64,000 bases of DNA from Confluentibacter sediminis (GTDB lineage Bacteria > Bacteroidota > Bacteroidia > Flavobacteriales > Flavobacteriaceae): contig NZ_QKPO01000004.1 of the NCBI RefSeq assembly GCF_003258355.1, forward strand, positions 291,611 through 355,610, in the 5' to 3' direction. A model generated the notes under the pieces. The model saw only the letters and a list, made by a program, of their open reading frames with translations. It was not told where the DNA came from and ran no database searches. The first letter of the stretch is position 1, and each line of letters starts with the position of its first letter. Shown here in pieces: positions 46,894 through 55,171 of this stretch. Both the position numbers and the translations under genes were made by a program.

Positions 46894-46901
46894 TACCTTT
46901 G
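46894..46901 (+). promoter_or_regulatory. -7 promoter element of the NDH-2 gene
   Basis: TACCTTTG fits TAnnTTTG and lies 18 bases before the ATG. The leader would be about 12 bases. Confidence 0.5.
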
Positions 46902-46919
46902 TAAGGTAAGGAAGCATAT

Positions 46920-48203
46920 ATGAACATACCAAGAACAAGTTACCCAAGAATAGTTATAATTGGTGGTGGTTTTGCTGGAATTTCACTAGCGAAAAAATTA
47001 TCCAAACAAGAAGTTCAAGTTGTATTATTAGACAAGCATAATTATCATACATTTCAACCTTTATTATATCAAGTATCTACAGGTGGCTTAGAACCAGATT
47101 CTATTGCTTACCCTATACGTAAAATACTTAAAGATTTTCCTAATTTTCATTTTAGACTAGCTCATGTAGATGAAATAGAGACTACAAATAATAAGATTAT
47201 TGCGGATATTGGAGAGCTTAAATATGATTATTTGGTAATTGCTTCGGGTTCTAAAACTAATTACTTTGGAAATGAAACCATAAAAGCAAATAGTATGGCC
47301 ATGAAAACCATACCACAGTCTCTTAATTTAAGAAGTTTGATTCTTGAAAATTTTGAGGAGGCTTTATTGACTTCAGATTTACACGAACGTAATGCCCTTA
47401 TGAATTTTGTGATAGTAGGAGGAGGGCCAACAGGTATTGAATTAGCAGGTGCTTTAGCTGAAATTAAGAAAGGTATTTTGCCAAAAGATTACCCAGATTT
47501 AGATACGCGTTTGGCACAAATACATGTCATTCAATCTAGTGATTGTATTTTAAAAGGTATGAGTGATAAAGCGTCCCAAAAAGCGGAGGATTTTTTAGAA
47601 AAGCTTGGAGTAAATGTTTGGAAGAATGTAAGGGTTACTAATTATGATGGAAAAACAGTCACAACAAACTCCGATTTGACCTTTGAAACGGCTACATTAA
47701 TTTGGGCTGCAGGGGTTATGGGGGCTACCATAAAAGGCTTGGACGCGGCCGATTTAATGACAAGAGGTAATCGCCTTTTAGTTAATGAATTCAATCAAGT
47801 GAAAGGGTTTAGTAATGTTTTTGCAGTTGGAGATATCGCTTGTATGGTTAATGAAGAATTTCCGGAAGGATTACCAATGATGGCACAACCTGCTATTCAG
47901 CAGGGCGAACAATTAGGGGAGAATTTGCTTAGGTTCATTGAACAAAAACCTATGAAACCTTTTGTTTATAAAGATAAAGGTGCCATGGCTACCATTGGTA
48001 GAAATAAAGCGGTAGTAGATTTAAAGAATTTTAAATTCCAAGGAGTTTTCGCTTGGTATGTATGGATGTTTGTTCATTTGTTTTTTTTGATTGGTTTTAG
48101 AAATAGAATGGTTGTATTTGTAAATTGGGTTTACAATTATATTCGTTTTGATAGGGAAGCCAGATTAATTATACGACCTTTTAAGAAGAAGTTAAAAAGC
48201 TAA
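46920..48203 (+). CDS. type II NADH dehydrogenase (NDH-2)
   Basis: A 427-residue flavoprotein with two dinucleotide folds: IIGGGFAGISLAKKL at the N-terminus for FAD and VIVGGGPTGIELAG for NADH. The HNYHTFQPLLYQVST segment, the FAVGDIACM motif and the AQPAIQQG quinone-pocket motif identify it as a non-proton-pumping NADH:quinone oxidoreductase. C-terminal hydrophobic stretches (AWYVWMFVHLFFLIGF) attach it to the inner membrane. It converges on the DUF1572 gene, with the two stop codons four bases apart. Confidence 0.88.
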   Translation: MNIPRTSYPRIVIIGGGFAGISLAKKLSKQEVQVVLLDKHNYHTFQPLLYQVSTGGLEPDSIAYPIRKILKDFPNFHFRLAHVDEIETTNNKIIADIGELKYDYLVIASGSKTNYFGNETIKANSMAMKTIPQSLNLRSLILENFEEALLTSDLHERNALMNFVIVGGGPTGIELAGALAEIKKGILPKDYPDLDTRLAQIHVIQSSDCILKGMSDKASQKAEDFLEKLGVNVWKNVRVTNYDGKTVTTNSDLTFETATLIWAAGVMGATIKGLDAADLMTRGNRLLVNEFNQVKGFSNVFAVGDIACMVNEEFPEGLPMMAQPAIQQGEQLGENLLRFIEQKPMKPFVYKDKGAMATIGRNKAVVDLKNFKFQGVFAWYVWMFVHLFFLIGFRNRMVVFVNWVYNYIRFDREARLIIRPFKKKLKS

Positions 48204-48206
48204 TGT

Positions 48207-48761
48207 CTACAAATCATCCGTAAAATGCCGTTTGCCCTTTTCTTTACTGAATTTATCTTCATTGTAGCTTTTTGAATTTCCTTTTGGTATGGATAACGAT
48301 TGCCATTGATTGCCTTTTATTAGTTTTCCTAAAAACACAATCTGACCAACATGGTATGGATAATGGGATAGTTGTCTATTAATGGCTTCCATTACCGTAT
48401 GACCTTGATTTCTAATATAAACAATACGTTCTAAATCAGTTGCGGTCAATTCGTTTAAAGCATGGAATAAACAACACCAACCTTTATCCCAATCTGTAAT
48501 AAGTTCTTCTTTAGATTTGTACGTATCTTCAAATTCCGCATCACGTTGTCGCCATTCTTTTTCACCATCTTCAGTTAAAAAGTTAGTCCAACGACTCAAC
48601 ATATTGCCAACCATATGTTTAACAATTATAGAAATGGAGTTAGAGTCTTCGATAAATTCTTTTTGCAATTCTTTAAAAGTAAGTTGATTAAAAGTCTTAT
48701 CTCCTAAGCTCTTATAATATTCAAATTGTTTTATAGCACTTGTTAAAAAACTACTACTCAT
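48207..48761 (-). CDS. DUF1572 (DinB-like) protein
   Basis: A 184-residue helical protein of the DUF1572 group within the DinB/YfiT four-helix superfamily. His ligands of the usual metal site are visible in IIVKHMVGN, in the central region, and in LSHYPYHVGQIVFL near the end. DinB-like members are thiol-dependent transferases in several species, but DUF1572 itself is uncharacterised. I chose ATG 48761 over an upstream TTG at 48770. It overlaps the end of the msrB gene by eight bases and is thus part of the msrB-msrB-DUF1572 operon, which hints at redox or thiol chemistry. Confidence 0.8.
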   Translation of the reverse strand: MSSSFLTSAIKQFEYYKSLGDKTFNQLTFKELQKEFIEDSNSISIIVKHMVGNMLSRWTNFLTEDGEKEWRQRDAEFEDTYKSKEELITDWDKGWCCLFHALNELTATDLERIVYIRNQGHTVMEAINRQLSHYPYHVGQIVFLGKLIKGNQWQSLSIPKGNSKSYNEDKFSKEKGKRHFTDDL

Positions 48762-49152
48762 TTTTTTCAAAATCTATACTTACCGAATTTACACAATATC
48801 TAGTACCAGTCTCCGTTGGACCATCATTAAAAACATGACCTAAATGACCACCACAATTAGAGCAAACAATTTCGGTTCTAATCATGCCGTGGCTTTTGTC
48901 TAAAACATAATCAACTGTTCCTTTTATAGATTTGTCAAAACTTGGCCAACCACAATGTGCATCAAATTTACTGTTGCTTTCAAACAATTGTTGATGACAG
49001 CCCGCACACACATAAGTTCCTTTTTCAAAATGAAGATTAAATTTTCCTGAATGTGGTCTTTCAGTACCTTTTTGTCTTAGAACCCTAAATTCTTCATCAG
49101 AAAGTTGTTTACGCCAATCGTCTTCTGTTTTATTTATTTTATAGTTACTCAT
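48754..49152 (-). CDS. msrB: peptide-methionine (R)-S-oxide reductase, cytosolic
   Basis: A 132-residue MsrB that reduces methionine-R-sulfoxide. Zinc cysteines at 49, 52, 97 and 100 (CAGC and CSNC), catalytic Cys120 in GTRYCVNS and a likely resolving Cys67 in AHCGWPSF. No signal peptide, so it works in the cytosol. I use the ATG at 49152, which overlaps the preceding msrB stop (ATGA), instead of an extended frame starting 39 bases earlier. It is the second of two tandem msrB genes. Confidence 0.92.
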   Translation of the reverse strand: MSNYKINKTEDDWRKQLSDEEFRVLRQKGTERPHSGKFNLHFEKGTYVCAGCHQQLFESNSKFDAHCGWPSFDKSIKGTVDYVLDKSHGMIRTEIVCSNCGGHLGHVFNDGPTETGTRYCVNSVSIDFEKNE

Positions 49153-49625
49153 TTTTTTTGGATAAATTTTAAAGAAACACCATTTATACAATGACGTTTG
49201 CCAGTAGTGTTTTTTGGACCATCATTAAAAACATGACCTAAATGTCCCCCACATACAGCACAATGCTCTTCTCTACCATAATAATCTGAACCATTAGAAA
49301 AAGCCACGTTCCCTTTAATTTCTCTATCGAAACTTGGCCATCCCGTACCGGAATCAAATTTGTGTTCACTTTTAAAGAGTGGTGTATCACAACCTTTGCA
49401 AACATAAGTCCCTTCAGCATAATTTTTGTTCAAAGGGCTTGAAAAAGCAGGTTCTGTTCCATTTTGCCTCAATACATAATATTCCATATCTGTAAGTTGG
49501 GCTTCCCACCCGGCGTCCGTTTTAGTCACTTTATTGGTAACCTTGTCTGTTTTGTTTTTCTTTTGAGCATTGCTGTTGCAACTCATTAGGGTTATTATAG
49601 CACTTAATATTAATATTTTTTTCAT
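49149..49625 (-). CDS. msrB: peptide-methionine (R)-S-oxide reductase, lipoprotein form
   Basis: A 158-residue MsrB with a lipoprotein signal (LMSCNSN, lipid cysteine at 16), so it is anchored outside the cytosol. Zinc cysteines 76, 79, 122 and 125 and catalytic Cys146 (KRHCINGV) are kept. At the usual resolving position it has Thr94 (SGTGWPSF), where the neighbouring MsrB has Cys, so its recycling must use another thiol or an external reductant. The tandem pair probably serves two compartments. The start codon fits and the end overlaps the next msrB by four bases. Confidence 0.9.
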   Translation of the reverse strand: MKKILILSAIITLMSCNSNAQKKNKTDKVTNKVTKTDAGWEAQLTDMEYYVLRQNGTEPAFSSPLNKNYAEGTYVCKGCDTPLFKSEHKFDSGTGWPSFDREIKGNVAFSNGSDYYGREEHCAVCGGHLGHVFNDGPKNTTGKRHCINGVSLKFIQKK

Positions 49626-49766
49626 GAAAATTTATTTTTTAGTTCAGTCGAAAATAATTCATAAACATAACGAGAATAATAAAAATTATATAATAAAGAA
49701 AATTTTAAATGTAATATTCAAACGGAACGATTTTTGTAATTTTATCACATATTAAAAGATATAATA

Positions 49767-50597
49767 ATGAAACATAAAAACATATTTATAGTTTTAGCAG
49801 TATTCCTGCTAGTTTTAGCTTGTGCAACGAATCCTTTTACGGGAAAGTCAACATTGGCATTAGTACCTAACTCTCAAATTTTTCCTTCCTCATTTGCTGA
49901 ATATAATCAATTTTTAAATGAGAATAAAGTTGTTAAAGGTACAAAAGATGCTGAAATGATTACTAGAGTAGGAGAGCGTATTAAAGCCGCTACAGAGCGT
50001 TGGATGAATGCCAATGGACATCAAGGTTATCTTGCCGATTACAAATGGGAATATAATTTAGTGGATGATAAAACCGTAAATGCTTGGTGTATGCCTGGTG
50101 GAAAAATAGTGTTTTACACGGGTATTTTACCAATTGCACAAAATGAAACAGCAATTGCTGCTATTATGGGGCATGAGGTAGCTCATGCTTTAGCAAATCA
50201 TGGGCAGCAGCGTATGAGTGCGGGTATGTTACAACAATTAGGTGCTGTTGCTGGAAATGTGGCCATTAAAGATGAACAAACTAGAAACATGTTTAATCAA
50301 GCTTATGGAGTTGGTTCACAAGTTGGGGTGATGTTGCCTTTCAGTAGAAATCATGAGTCTGAAGCCGATAAAATAGGGTTATATTTAATGGCAATTGCGG
50401 GCTACAATCCGGATGAAGCTGCTCGATTATGGGAACGTATGAAAGCTAATAGTGGAGGACAATCGACACCAGAGTTTTTAAGTACGCATCCATCTAACGA
50501 TTCCCGAATTGCAGAGCTAACAAAATTAGCACCTGCTGCCAAAGAGGAAGCAAAAAAGTTTGGAGTAACCTCTTTTAGACCATTAGGAAAATTCTAG
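49767..50597 (+). CDS. M48 family metalloprotease lipoprotein
   Basis: A 276-residue lipoprotein (VLACAT, lipid cysteine at 19) of the M48 group similar to LoiP/BepA catalytic domains. The zinc motif HEVAH lies at residues 136-140 and the third-ligand region ESEADKIGLYLM at about 196-207. The AWCMPGGKIVFYTGIL segment that precedes the active site is conserved, and a THPSNDSRIAEL motif near the end is typical. These proteases quality-control outer membrane proteins. It is transcribed away from the msrB operon and closed by a terminator. Confidence 0.9.
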   Translation: MKHKNIFIVLAVFLLVLACATNPFTGKSTLALVPNSQIFPSSFAEYNQFLNENKVVKGTKDAEMITRVGERIKAATERWMNANGHQGYLADYKWEYNLVDDKTVNAWCMPGGKIVFYTGILPIAQNETAIAAIMGHEVAHALANHGQQRMSAGMLQQLGAVAGNVAIKDEQTRNMFNQAYGVGSQVGVMLPFSRNHESEADKIGLYLMAIAGYNPDEAARLWERMKANSGGQSTPEFLSTHPSNDSRIAELTKLAPAAKEEAKKFGVTSFRPLGKF

Positions 50598-50622
50598 TCA
50601 TATAAAATATTTAATTACTTTT

Positions 50623-50652
50623 GAAGCTGCTTATAAAAGAGCAGCTTTTTTA
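50623..50652 (+). terminator. terminator abutting the next gene
   Basis: Stem AAGCTGCT/AGCAGCTT with a T-run that ends about three bases before the ATG of the UMF1-type transporter at 50655. Confidence 0.82.
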
Positions 50653-50654
50653 AT

Positions 50655-52040
50655 ATGACAATTTTAGAAAAAGGAAACAAAAAGCTTTTAAATGCTTGGG
50701 CGTTTTACGATTGGGCAAATTCTGTTTATGCCCTTACTATAGCTTCGTCTATTTTTCCCATTTTTTATTCCGCATTATTTTTAAGCGATGTAAAAGTTGT
50801 CACTGCTTTTGGAATAGAATTTAAAAGTACAGCACTAATTACTTTTGTAACAGCTTTTACTTTTTTAGTGGTCGCTTTTACCTCTCCTATAATGTCTGGA
50901 ATTGCCGATTATGTTGGTAACAAGAAAAATTTTATGAAATTTTTTTGCTATTTAGGGAGTATTGGTTGTATTGGTTTGTATTGGTTTGATATTTCACCGG
51001 ATAAAATTCATTTAAGCCTATTGTTTTATTTTATGGGATTAATTGGCTATTGGGGGAGTTTGGTTTTTTATAATTCCTACTTGCCGGATATAGCATTTCC
51101 AGAACAACAAGATAGGGTTAGTGCCAAAGGATTCTCATTAGGATATATTGGAAGTGTTATTTTATTACTATTGAATTTAGGAATGGTACTTTTTCCTCAA
51201 TATTTTGGATTTGATATTAGTATTTCTGAAACTATAAACAAAACGGGGACTGAAGCAGATATACAAGAAGCCATGACGGCAGCTAAAAATGCAGCGTCTT
51301 TTGAAGCCATGAGGGTTTCTTTTATTACGGTAGGTGTATGGTGGGCATTATTTAGTCAATATTCATTCTATTGGCTACCAAAAGGGACTTCATCTGGCCA
51401 TAAAGTGACGAAAGCGATTGTTTTTAATGGATTAAAAGAGTTAAGATTGGTTTGGATTCAATTGAAGCAAGATTTAAGATTAAAACGGTATTTATATGCT
51501 TTTTTTGTATTTAGTATGGCCGTTCAAACCATTATGTTAGTGGCTGTTTATTTTGGAGAAGAAGAAATTGCTTGGGGAGGATCTTCTGAAAAAACCACAG
51601 GGCTTATAGGTAGTATTTTAATTATTCAATTGGTAGCCATAATTGGAGCTGTTTTAACTTCAAGAGCTTCAGCAAAGTTTGGAAATATCAAAACTTTGAT
51701 TTTTGTTAATTTTATATGGATGTCGTTGTGTTTTTATGCCTATTTTATGGAAACGCCTCTCCAATTCTATATAGCAGCATCTTTAGTTGGTTTAGTTATG
51801 GGAGGCATTCAAGCGTTAGCCCGATCGACCTATTCTAAATTTTTACCAGACACAAAGGATACGACATCTTATTTTAGTTTTTATGATGTATCCGAGAAAA
51901 TAGGAATTGTAATAGGTATGGGTATCTTTGCTACTATAGACCAAATAACTGGAAGTATGAGAAATGGGATTCTATTTTTAGTTGTATTTTTTTTAGCAGG
52001 AATTATTTTATTGTTTAGAGTGCCTAAGCAAAATGCATAA
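50655..52040 (+). CDS. MFS transporter, UMF1/Atg22-like family
   Basis: A 461-residue membrane protein with about 12 helices. The N-terminal NAWAFYDWANSVYALTI and the GLVMGGIQALARSTYSKFLP segment in the C-terminal half are signatures of the UMF1 (Atg22-like) branch of the major facilitators. The family includes eukaryotic vacuolar amino acid exporters; bacterial substrates are largely unknown. Its stop codon falls inside a 50-base palindrome that ends transcription. A terminator for the upstream gene sits directly before its ATG, so its own promoter is unclear. Confidence 0.88.
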   Translation: MTILEKGNKKLLNAWAFYDWANSVYALTIASSIFPIFYSALFLSDVKVVTAFGIEFKSTALITFVTAFTFLVVAFTSPIMSGIADYVGNKKNFMKFFCYLGSIGCIGLYWFDISPDKIHLSLLFYFMGLIGYWGSLVFYNSYLPDIAFPEQQDRVSAKGFSLGYIGSVILLLLNLGMVLFPQYFGFDISISETINKTGTEADIQEAMTAAKNAASFEAMRVSFITVGVWWALFSQYSFYWLPKGTSSGHKVTKAIVFNGLKELRLVWIQLKQDLRLKRYLYAFFVFSMAVQTIMLVAVYFGEEEIAWGGSSEKTTGLIGSILIIQLVAIIGAVLTSRASAKFGNIKTLIFVNFIWMSLCFYAYFMETPLQFYIAASLVGLVMGGIQALARSTYSKFLPDTKDTTSYFSFYDVSEKIGIVIGMGIFATIDQITGSMRNGILFLVVFFLAGIILLFRVPKQNA

Positions 52041-52081
52041 AAAAAGCAACAATACATGTATTGTTGCTTTTTTTATGCATT
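52032..52081. terminator. 50-base perfect palindrome, bidirectional terminator
   Basis: Left arm AATGCAT, seven A, then GCAACAATACA; the right arm is its exact reverse complement, so 25 of 25 pairs match with no loop. It lies between convergent genes and includes the last bases and stop of the transporter gene. Confidence 0.9.
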
Positions 52082-52090
52082 AATTTTCAA

Positions 52091-52825
52091 TTAATTATTA
52101 CTGATACTTCCAGAACCGGCAACTTTAGTGTCCTCTTTTTTCGGATTTCCTTTATAAACAATATCTCCAGAGCCTGCAACTCTTGCTTTTAACTTTTCTG
52201 TACTAAACACTTTAGCATCTCCAGAGCCAGCAACTGTAACGTCTGTATTATTTGCTTGTAAATTGAAACTGTTAAAATCTCCAGAACCAGTTAGTTTAGC
52301 CTCTAAATTTGAAGTTTGTCCTTTTAATTTTAAATCTCCTGAGCCAGATAAGTTCGCTTTCACTGATGTAGCTTGTATGTCTATCGTAACATCTCCCGAA
52401 CCATTTAACAAGACATCAAAATTGGATGCATTTATGATATCATTGTTCCATAAATCGCCAGAACCCGTAAGTGATACGGAACTTATTTCCTTAAAAGGAA
52501 TCGTTACTTTGATGGTTTTATTTTCACTTGGGCTAATATTTGCATGTTCTTTTACTTTTACAATTAACGTATTGTTTTTTGTTTCCGTGATAATATAGTC
52601 TAATAAATTTTCTTCACCTTCAATTTTAATATGACCCTCACTACCACTTACTAAAATGTAATCAAAAGATCCTACGCATTTAATGCCATCATATTCCGAT
52701 GTTGTTCTTGTTATTGTGGTCACGTTACCGTTGCCCTTAATTTTTTTCCACTGTGCGTTTGAGGTGGTTATACAAAGTATAGATGCGATAAATAATACTG
52801 TTTGTTTTTTGATGGATGTTTTCAT
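52091..52825 (-). CDS. head-GIN (DUF2807) beta-repeat protein
   Basis: A 244-residue exported protein with a signal peptide ending at SNAQ. The DUF2807 domain is built from parallel beta-strand rungs; the turn motif GSGD or close variants recurs seven times at about 20-residue spacing (LTGSGDLW, LNGSGDVT, VAGSGDAK and so on), with a right-handed beta-helix as the likely fold. It is the last gene of the sigma-factor operon. Its role is unknown; in other species such proteins are envelope or surface components induced by ECF sigma factors. Confidence 0.85.
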   Translation of the reverse strand: MKTSIKKQTVLFIASILCITTSNAQWKKIKGNGNVTTITRTTSEYDGIKCVGSFDYILVSGSEGHIKIEGEENLLDYIITETKNNTLIVKVKEHANISPSENKTIKVTIPFKEISSVSLTGSGDLWNNDIINASNFDVLLNGSGDVTIDIQATSVKANLSGSGDLKLKGQTSNLEAKLTGSGDFNSFNLQANNTDVTVAGSGDAKVFSTEKLKARVAGSGDIVYKGNPKKEDTKVAGSGSISNN

Positions 52826-52850
52826 TTGATTGATTTTTTATTTTTGATGA

Positions 52851-53939
52851 TTAATTTTTATAAAACGTTAAACTTCCATAATCTGATGTTATGTTGATGG
52901 AATTGCCAGATGCTTTAGTACCACGATACCCCATATAATGCTTGCTAGATGATTCTATGATTTTTTTAGTGAATTCGAAATCACTATCACCATTTAAATT
53001 TCCGTAGTCTAAATTTATATCAAAATTAAAACTATAACTAGGGGCATATCCTATTTTGATGCCTACATAATCTGAGTTAATTGAGATGTTTCCTGCATTT
53101 TCTGCCATTCTATTAATCTTTATGGAGCCATAATCTGCTTTGATAGCTACATTTTTATAAACATCTCCAATTATGGTCGTTAAGTAGTCACCATTACCAT
53201 TTACATTATTAACTTTTCCTATATTCATTTTACCATAATCGCAATTATAGGTTATGTTTTCGGATATCTCAATTTTAGAATCTGTATAGTCTGCATTAAT
53301 CTCTAAATCGTTGGTTTTTGAAACCGTAAACTCACTGTAATCTGCATTAATCTTGCCATTTTTTATATATTCAAAGTAACAGTTTCTTGTATAATCAAAA
53401 GATAATGTATTGTTATCACCCAACAATTCTTTAGTGATTATTTTGCCATAATCACAATTTATTTTAGCATGTCCTTTAAGCTTGTCTAAGGTGATGGTGC
53501 CATAGTCGTTATTTAAATCTACATTATTAGTAATAGGGAGTTTTATAAGGTAATTTATTTTCATATTTACATTATTATTGTTTCCCCAATTAAACCAAGA
53601 TTTAGATTTATTACTATTAAAATTAGTCCTTGCTGACACATAATTTTCTGATATTTCAAAATCTACAGTTATCTCATCTAATTTTTTCTGTACCTTTTCT
53701 TCATCATTTCCAGAAGTGGTGATGGACACTTCAATTGAAATTTTATTTTCTTCCCAGGTGACGACATCAACATTTCCATAACTATTACTAACTTTTAGAG
53801 TTGCGTATTTATTTACTGAAAATTCTTTTTTAATGGTTTTGTTTTTGGTGTGTTTGTCTTTATGGTTTGTATTGGCTAAGACAAATAAGGGAACTAATAA
53901 CAGTATTAGTAATGTTTTAAATTGTAGTGCTAGTTTCAT
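52851..53939 (-). CDS. DUF4097-like beta-repeat exported protein
   Basis: A 362-residue exported protein with a signal peptide (TLLILLLVPLFVLANT). Repeated short units end in DYG or DYx (NNDYGTITLD, NCDYGKIITK, NADYSEFTVS, NCDYGKMNIG, KADYGSIKIN, TSDYGSLTFY). This suggests stacked beta rungs similar to DUF4097 and to the downstream head-GIN protein. No catalytic residues are visible. It overlaps the anti-sigma gene by 23 bases and is part of the same operon, so it is probably envelope-stress output. Confidence 0.7.
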   Translation of the reverse strand: MKLALQFKTLLILLLVPLFVLANTNHKDKHTKNKTIKKEFSVNKYATLKVSNSYGNVDVVTWEENKISIEVSITTSGNDEEKVQKKLDEITVDFEISENYVSARTNFNSNKSKSWFNWGNNNNVNMKINYLIKLPITNNVDLNNDYGTITLDKLKGHAKINCDYGKIITKELLGDNNTLSFDYTRNCYFEYIKNGKINADYSEFTVSKTNDLEINADYTDSKIEISENITYNCDYGKMNIGKVNNVNGNGDYLTTIIGDVYKNVAIKADYGSIKINRMAENAGNISINSDYVGIKIGYAPSYSFNFDINLDYGNLNGDSDFEFTKKIIESSSKHYMGYRGTKASGNSINITSDYGSLTFYKN

Positions 53940-54486
53940 GTGATTGATTTTTTAATTGTTTTACGATTTTTATTTGATTGATGGTATTTTGTAATATGTT
54001 TATTCTGTTTTGAAAGTTTGAAATCATGGCATAAATAACTCTATGGTCATCACCACTTTCATTTAAATCTGTTTTTAAGGTGTCATAATCTTTTTCAAGA
54101 ATTTTAATTTGATTTAAAGCATCTTGTATTAATTGTTGAACTTCTGGTGAAGACTCTTGTTTGATTTTATTTAATTCTTCATTAATGGAATTTGTAAAAA
54201 AGTCTTGAGTTTGTGCCATTTTAGGCGAAACACTAGCCAAACCTCTCTCCTTAGGTTTTTCTTGAAAGCCAATGAAAAGGGCAACTAACAAAATAATGGA
54301 GGCAGCCACACCGATTAAAGGTTTAAACAAACGGTGCCATTGATTGGTATTACCCTTAACCATTTTTAGTTTACTTTGATTATTAAGTTTATCTAAAAAT
54401 CGCTTTGTATGTTCGATGTTTGGTTGTTCAACATCAAAATCTCCTTTTAAGTGGTTGAATAATTGGTCTATATTATCTTTATTCAT
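53917..54486 (-). CDS. probable anti-sigma factor, single-pass membrane protein
   Basis: A 189-residue protein with a cytosolic N-terminus (about 1-54), one membrane helix at about 55-70 (IGVAASIILLVALFIGF), and a helical periplasmic part with a coiled coil. No zinc-binding HCC motif is visible. The topology, size and place, 11 bases after the ECF sigma gene on the same strand, mark it as the likely anti-sigma factor that holds the sigma factor at the inner membrane. This role is inferred from context. Confidence 0.72.
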   Translation of the reverse strand: MNKDNIDQLFNHLKGDFDVEQPNIEHTKRFLDKLNNQSKLKMVKGNTNQWHRLFKPLIGVAASIILLVALFIGFQEKPKERGLASVSPKMAQTQDFFTNSINEELNKIKQESSPEVQQLIQDALNQIKILEKDYDTLKTDLNESGDDHRVIYAMISNFQNRINILQNTINQIKIVKQLKNQSHETSTTI

Positions 54487-54497
54487 ATGCTCTTTTC

Positions 54498-55052
54498 TTA
54501 ATATGTAACTTGTAATTTATTTCTTAAACTTTCTTTTGCCCTAGAAATGAGGGTTCTGCTATTGGCATTAGAAATATTCATGATGTCGCTGATTTCTTCA
54601 TAATCATAACCTTCAATTAAATTAAGGGTTAAAGCAATTCTATAAGAATCTTTTAAAAGTCGCATGGTATTTATAACTTGTTGCGCTTTTAGGTTTGTAT
54701 AGTTAAAATCGCTGTCATTATTGGTGCTTATATCTTCAACTTTATACAAAACATCGTCTATAGATGTTTCGTTTTTTTTCAGATTTTTATTGTAGTGATA
54801 AATGCTTTTATTTATCACAATTCGTTTTAACCAAGCTCCAAACATAGATGCTTCTTTTAAAGTATCTAACTTTGTAAATGCTTTTAAAAATGAATCTTGC
54901 ATAATATCTTCAGCTTCAAAACTGTCTTTTACAATTCTTACTGATGTGTTATACATAGCTTTATAATATCGGTTATAAATTTCCAATTGCGCAGATTGGT
55001 TTCCAGATATACATAGCTGTATAAGTTGTTCAATGTTTAATGTGGTTGGCAT
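54498..55052 (-). CDS. ECF RNA polymerase sigma factor
   Basis: A 184-residue sigma-70 family ECF factor. Region 2 (about 20-85) has YNRYYKAMYNTSVRIV and EAEDIMQDSFLKAF; region 4 (about 125-184) has an HTH with EGYDYEEISDIMNIS and ANSRTLISRAKESLR. I take the ATG at 55052; the TTG just before adds one residue. It starts a four-gene operon with the anti-sigma factor, DUF4097-like and DUF2807 proteins, and probably controls its own operon. The signal is unknown. Confidence 0.9.
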   Translation of the reverse strand: MPTTLNIEQLIQLCISGNQSAQLEIYNRYYKAMYNTSVRIVKDSFEAEDIMQDSFLKAFTKLDTLKEASMFGAWLKRIVINKSIYHYNKNLKKNETSIDDVLYKVEDISTNNDSDFNYTNLKAQQVINTMRLLKDSYRIALTLNLIEGYDYEEISDIMNISNANSRTLISRAKESLRNKLQVTY

Positions 55053-55108
55053 CAAAAAATCAAATTATACATTAAAGATTATAAAGGTTTTTATTTGTTA
55101 CAGTTTTA

Positions 55109-55147
55109 CAAAAAAAAATCCTACTATCTGATTAGAAAGTAGGATTT
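55109..55147 (-). terminator. terminator of clpC
   Basis: Stem AAATCCTACT/AGTAGGATTT followed, on the minus strand, by a run of at least eight T, 25 bases past the clpC stop. Confidence 0.85.
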
Positions 55148-55171
55148 ATAAATTTATAGACTAAATGAATT

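Noticed and set aside
52263..52598. Plus-strand frame opposite the head-GIN gene
   Set aside because: It mirrors the repeated GSGD codons and has no family features; the minus-strand gene has a signal peptide and operon context.
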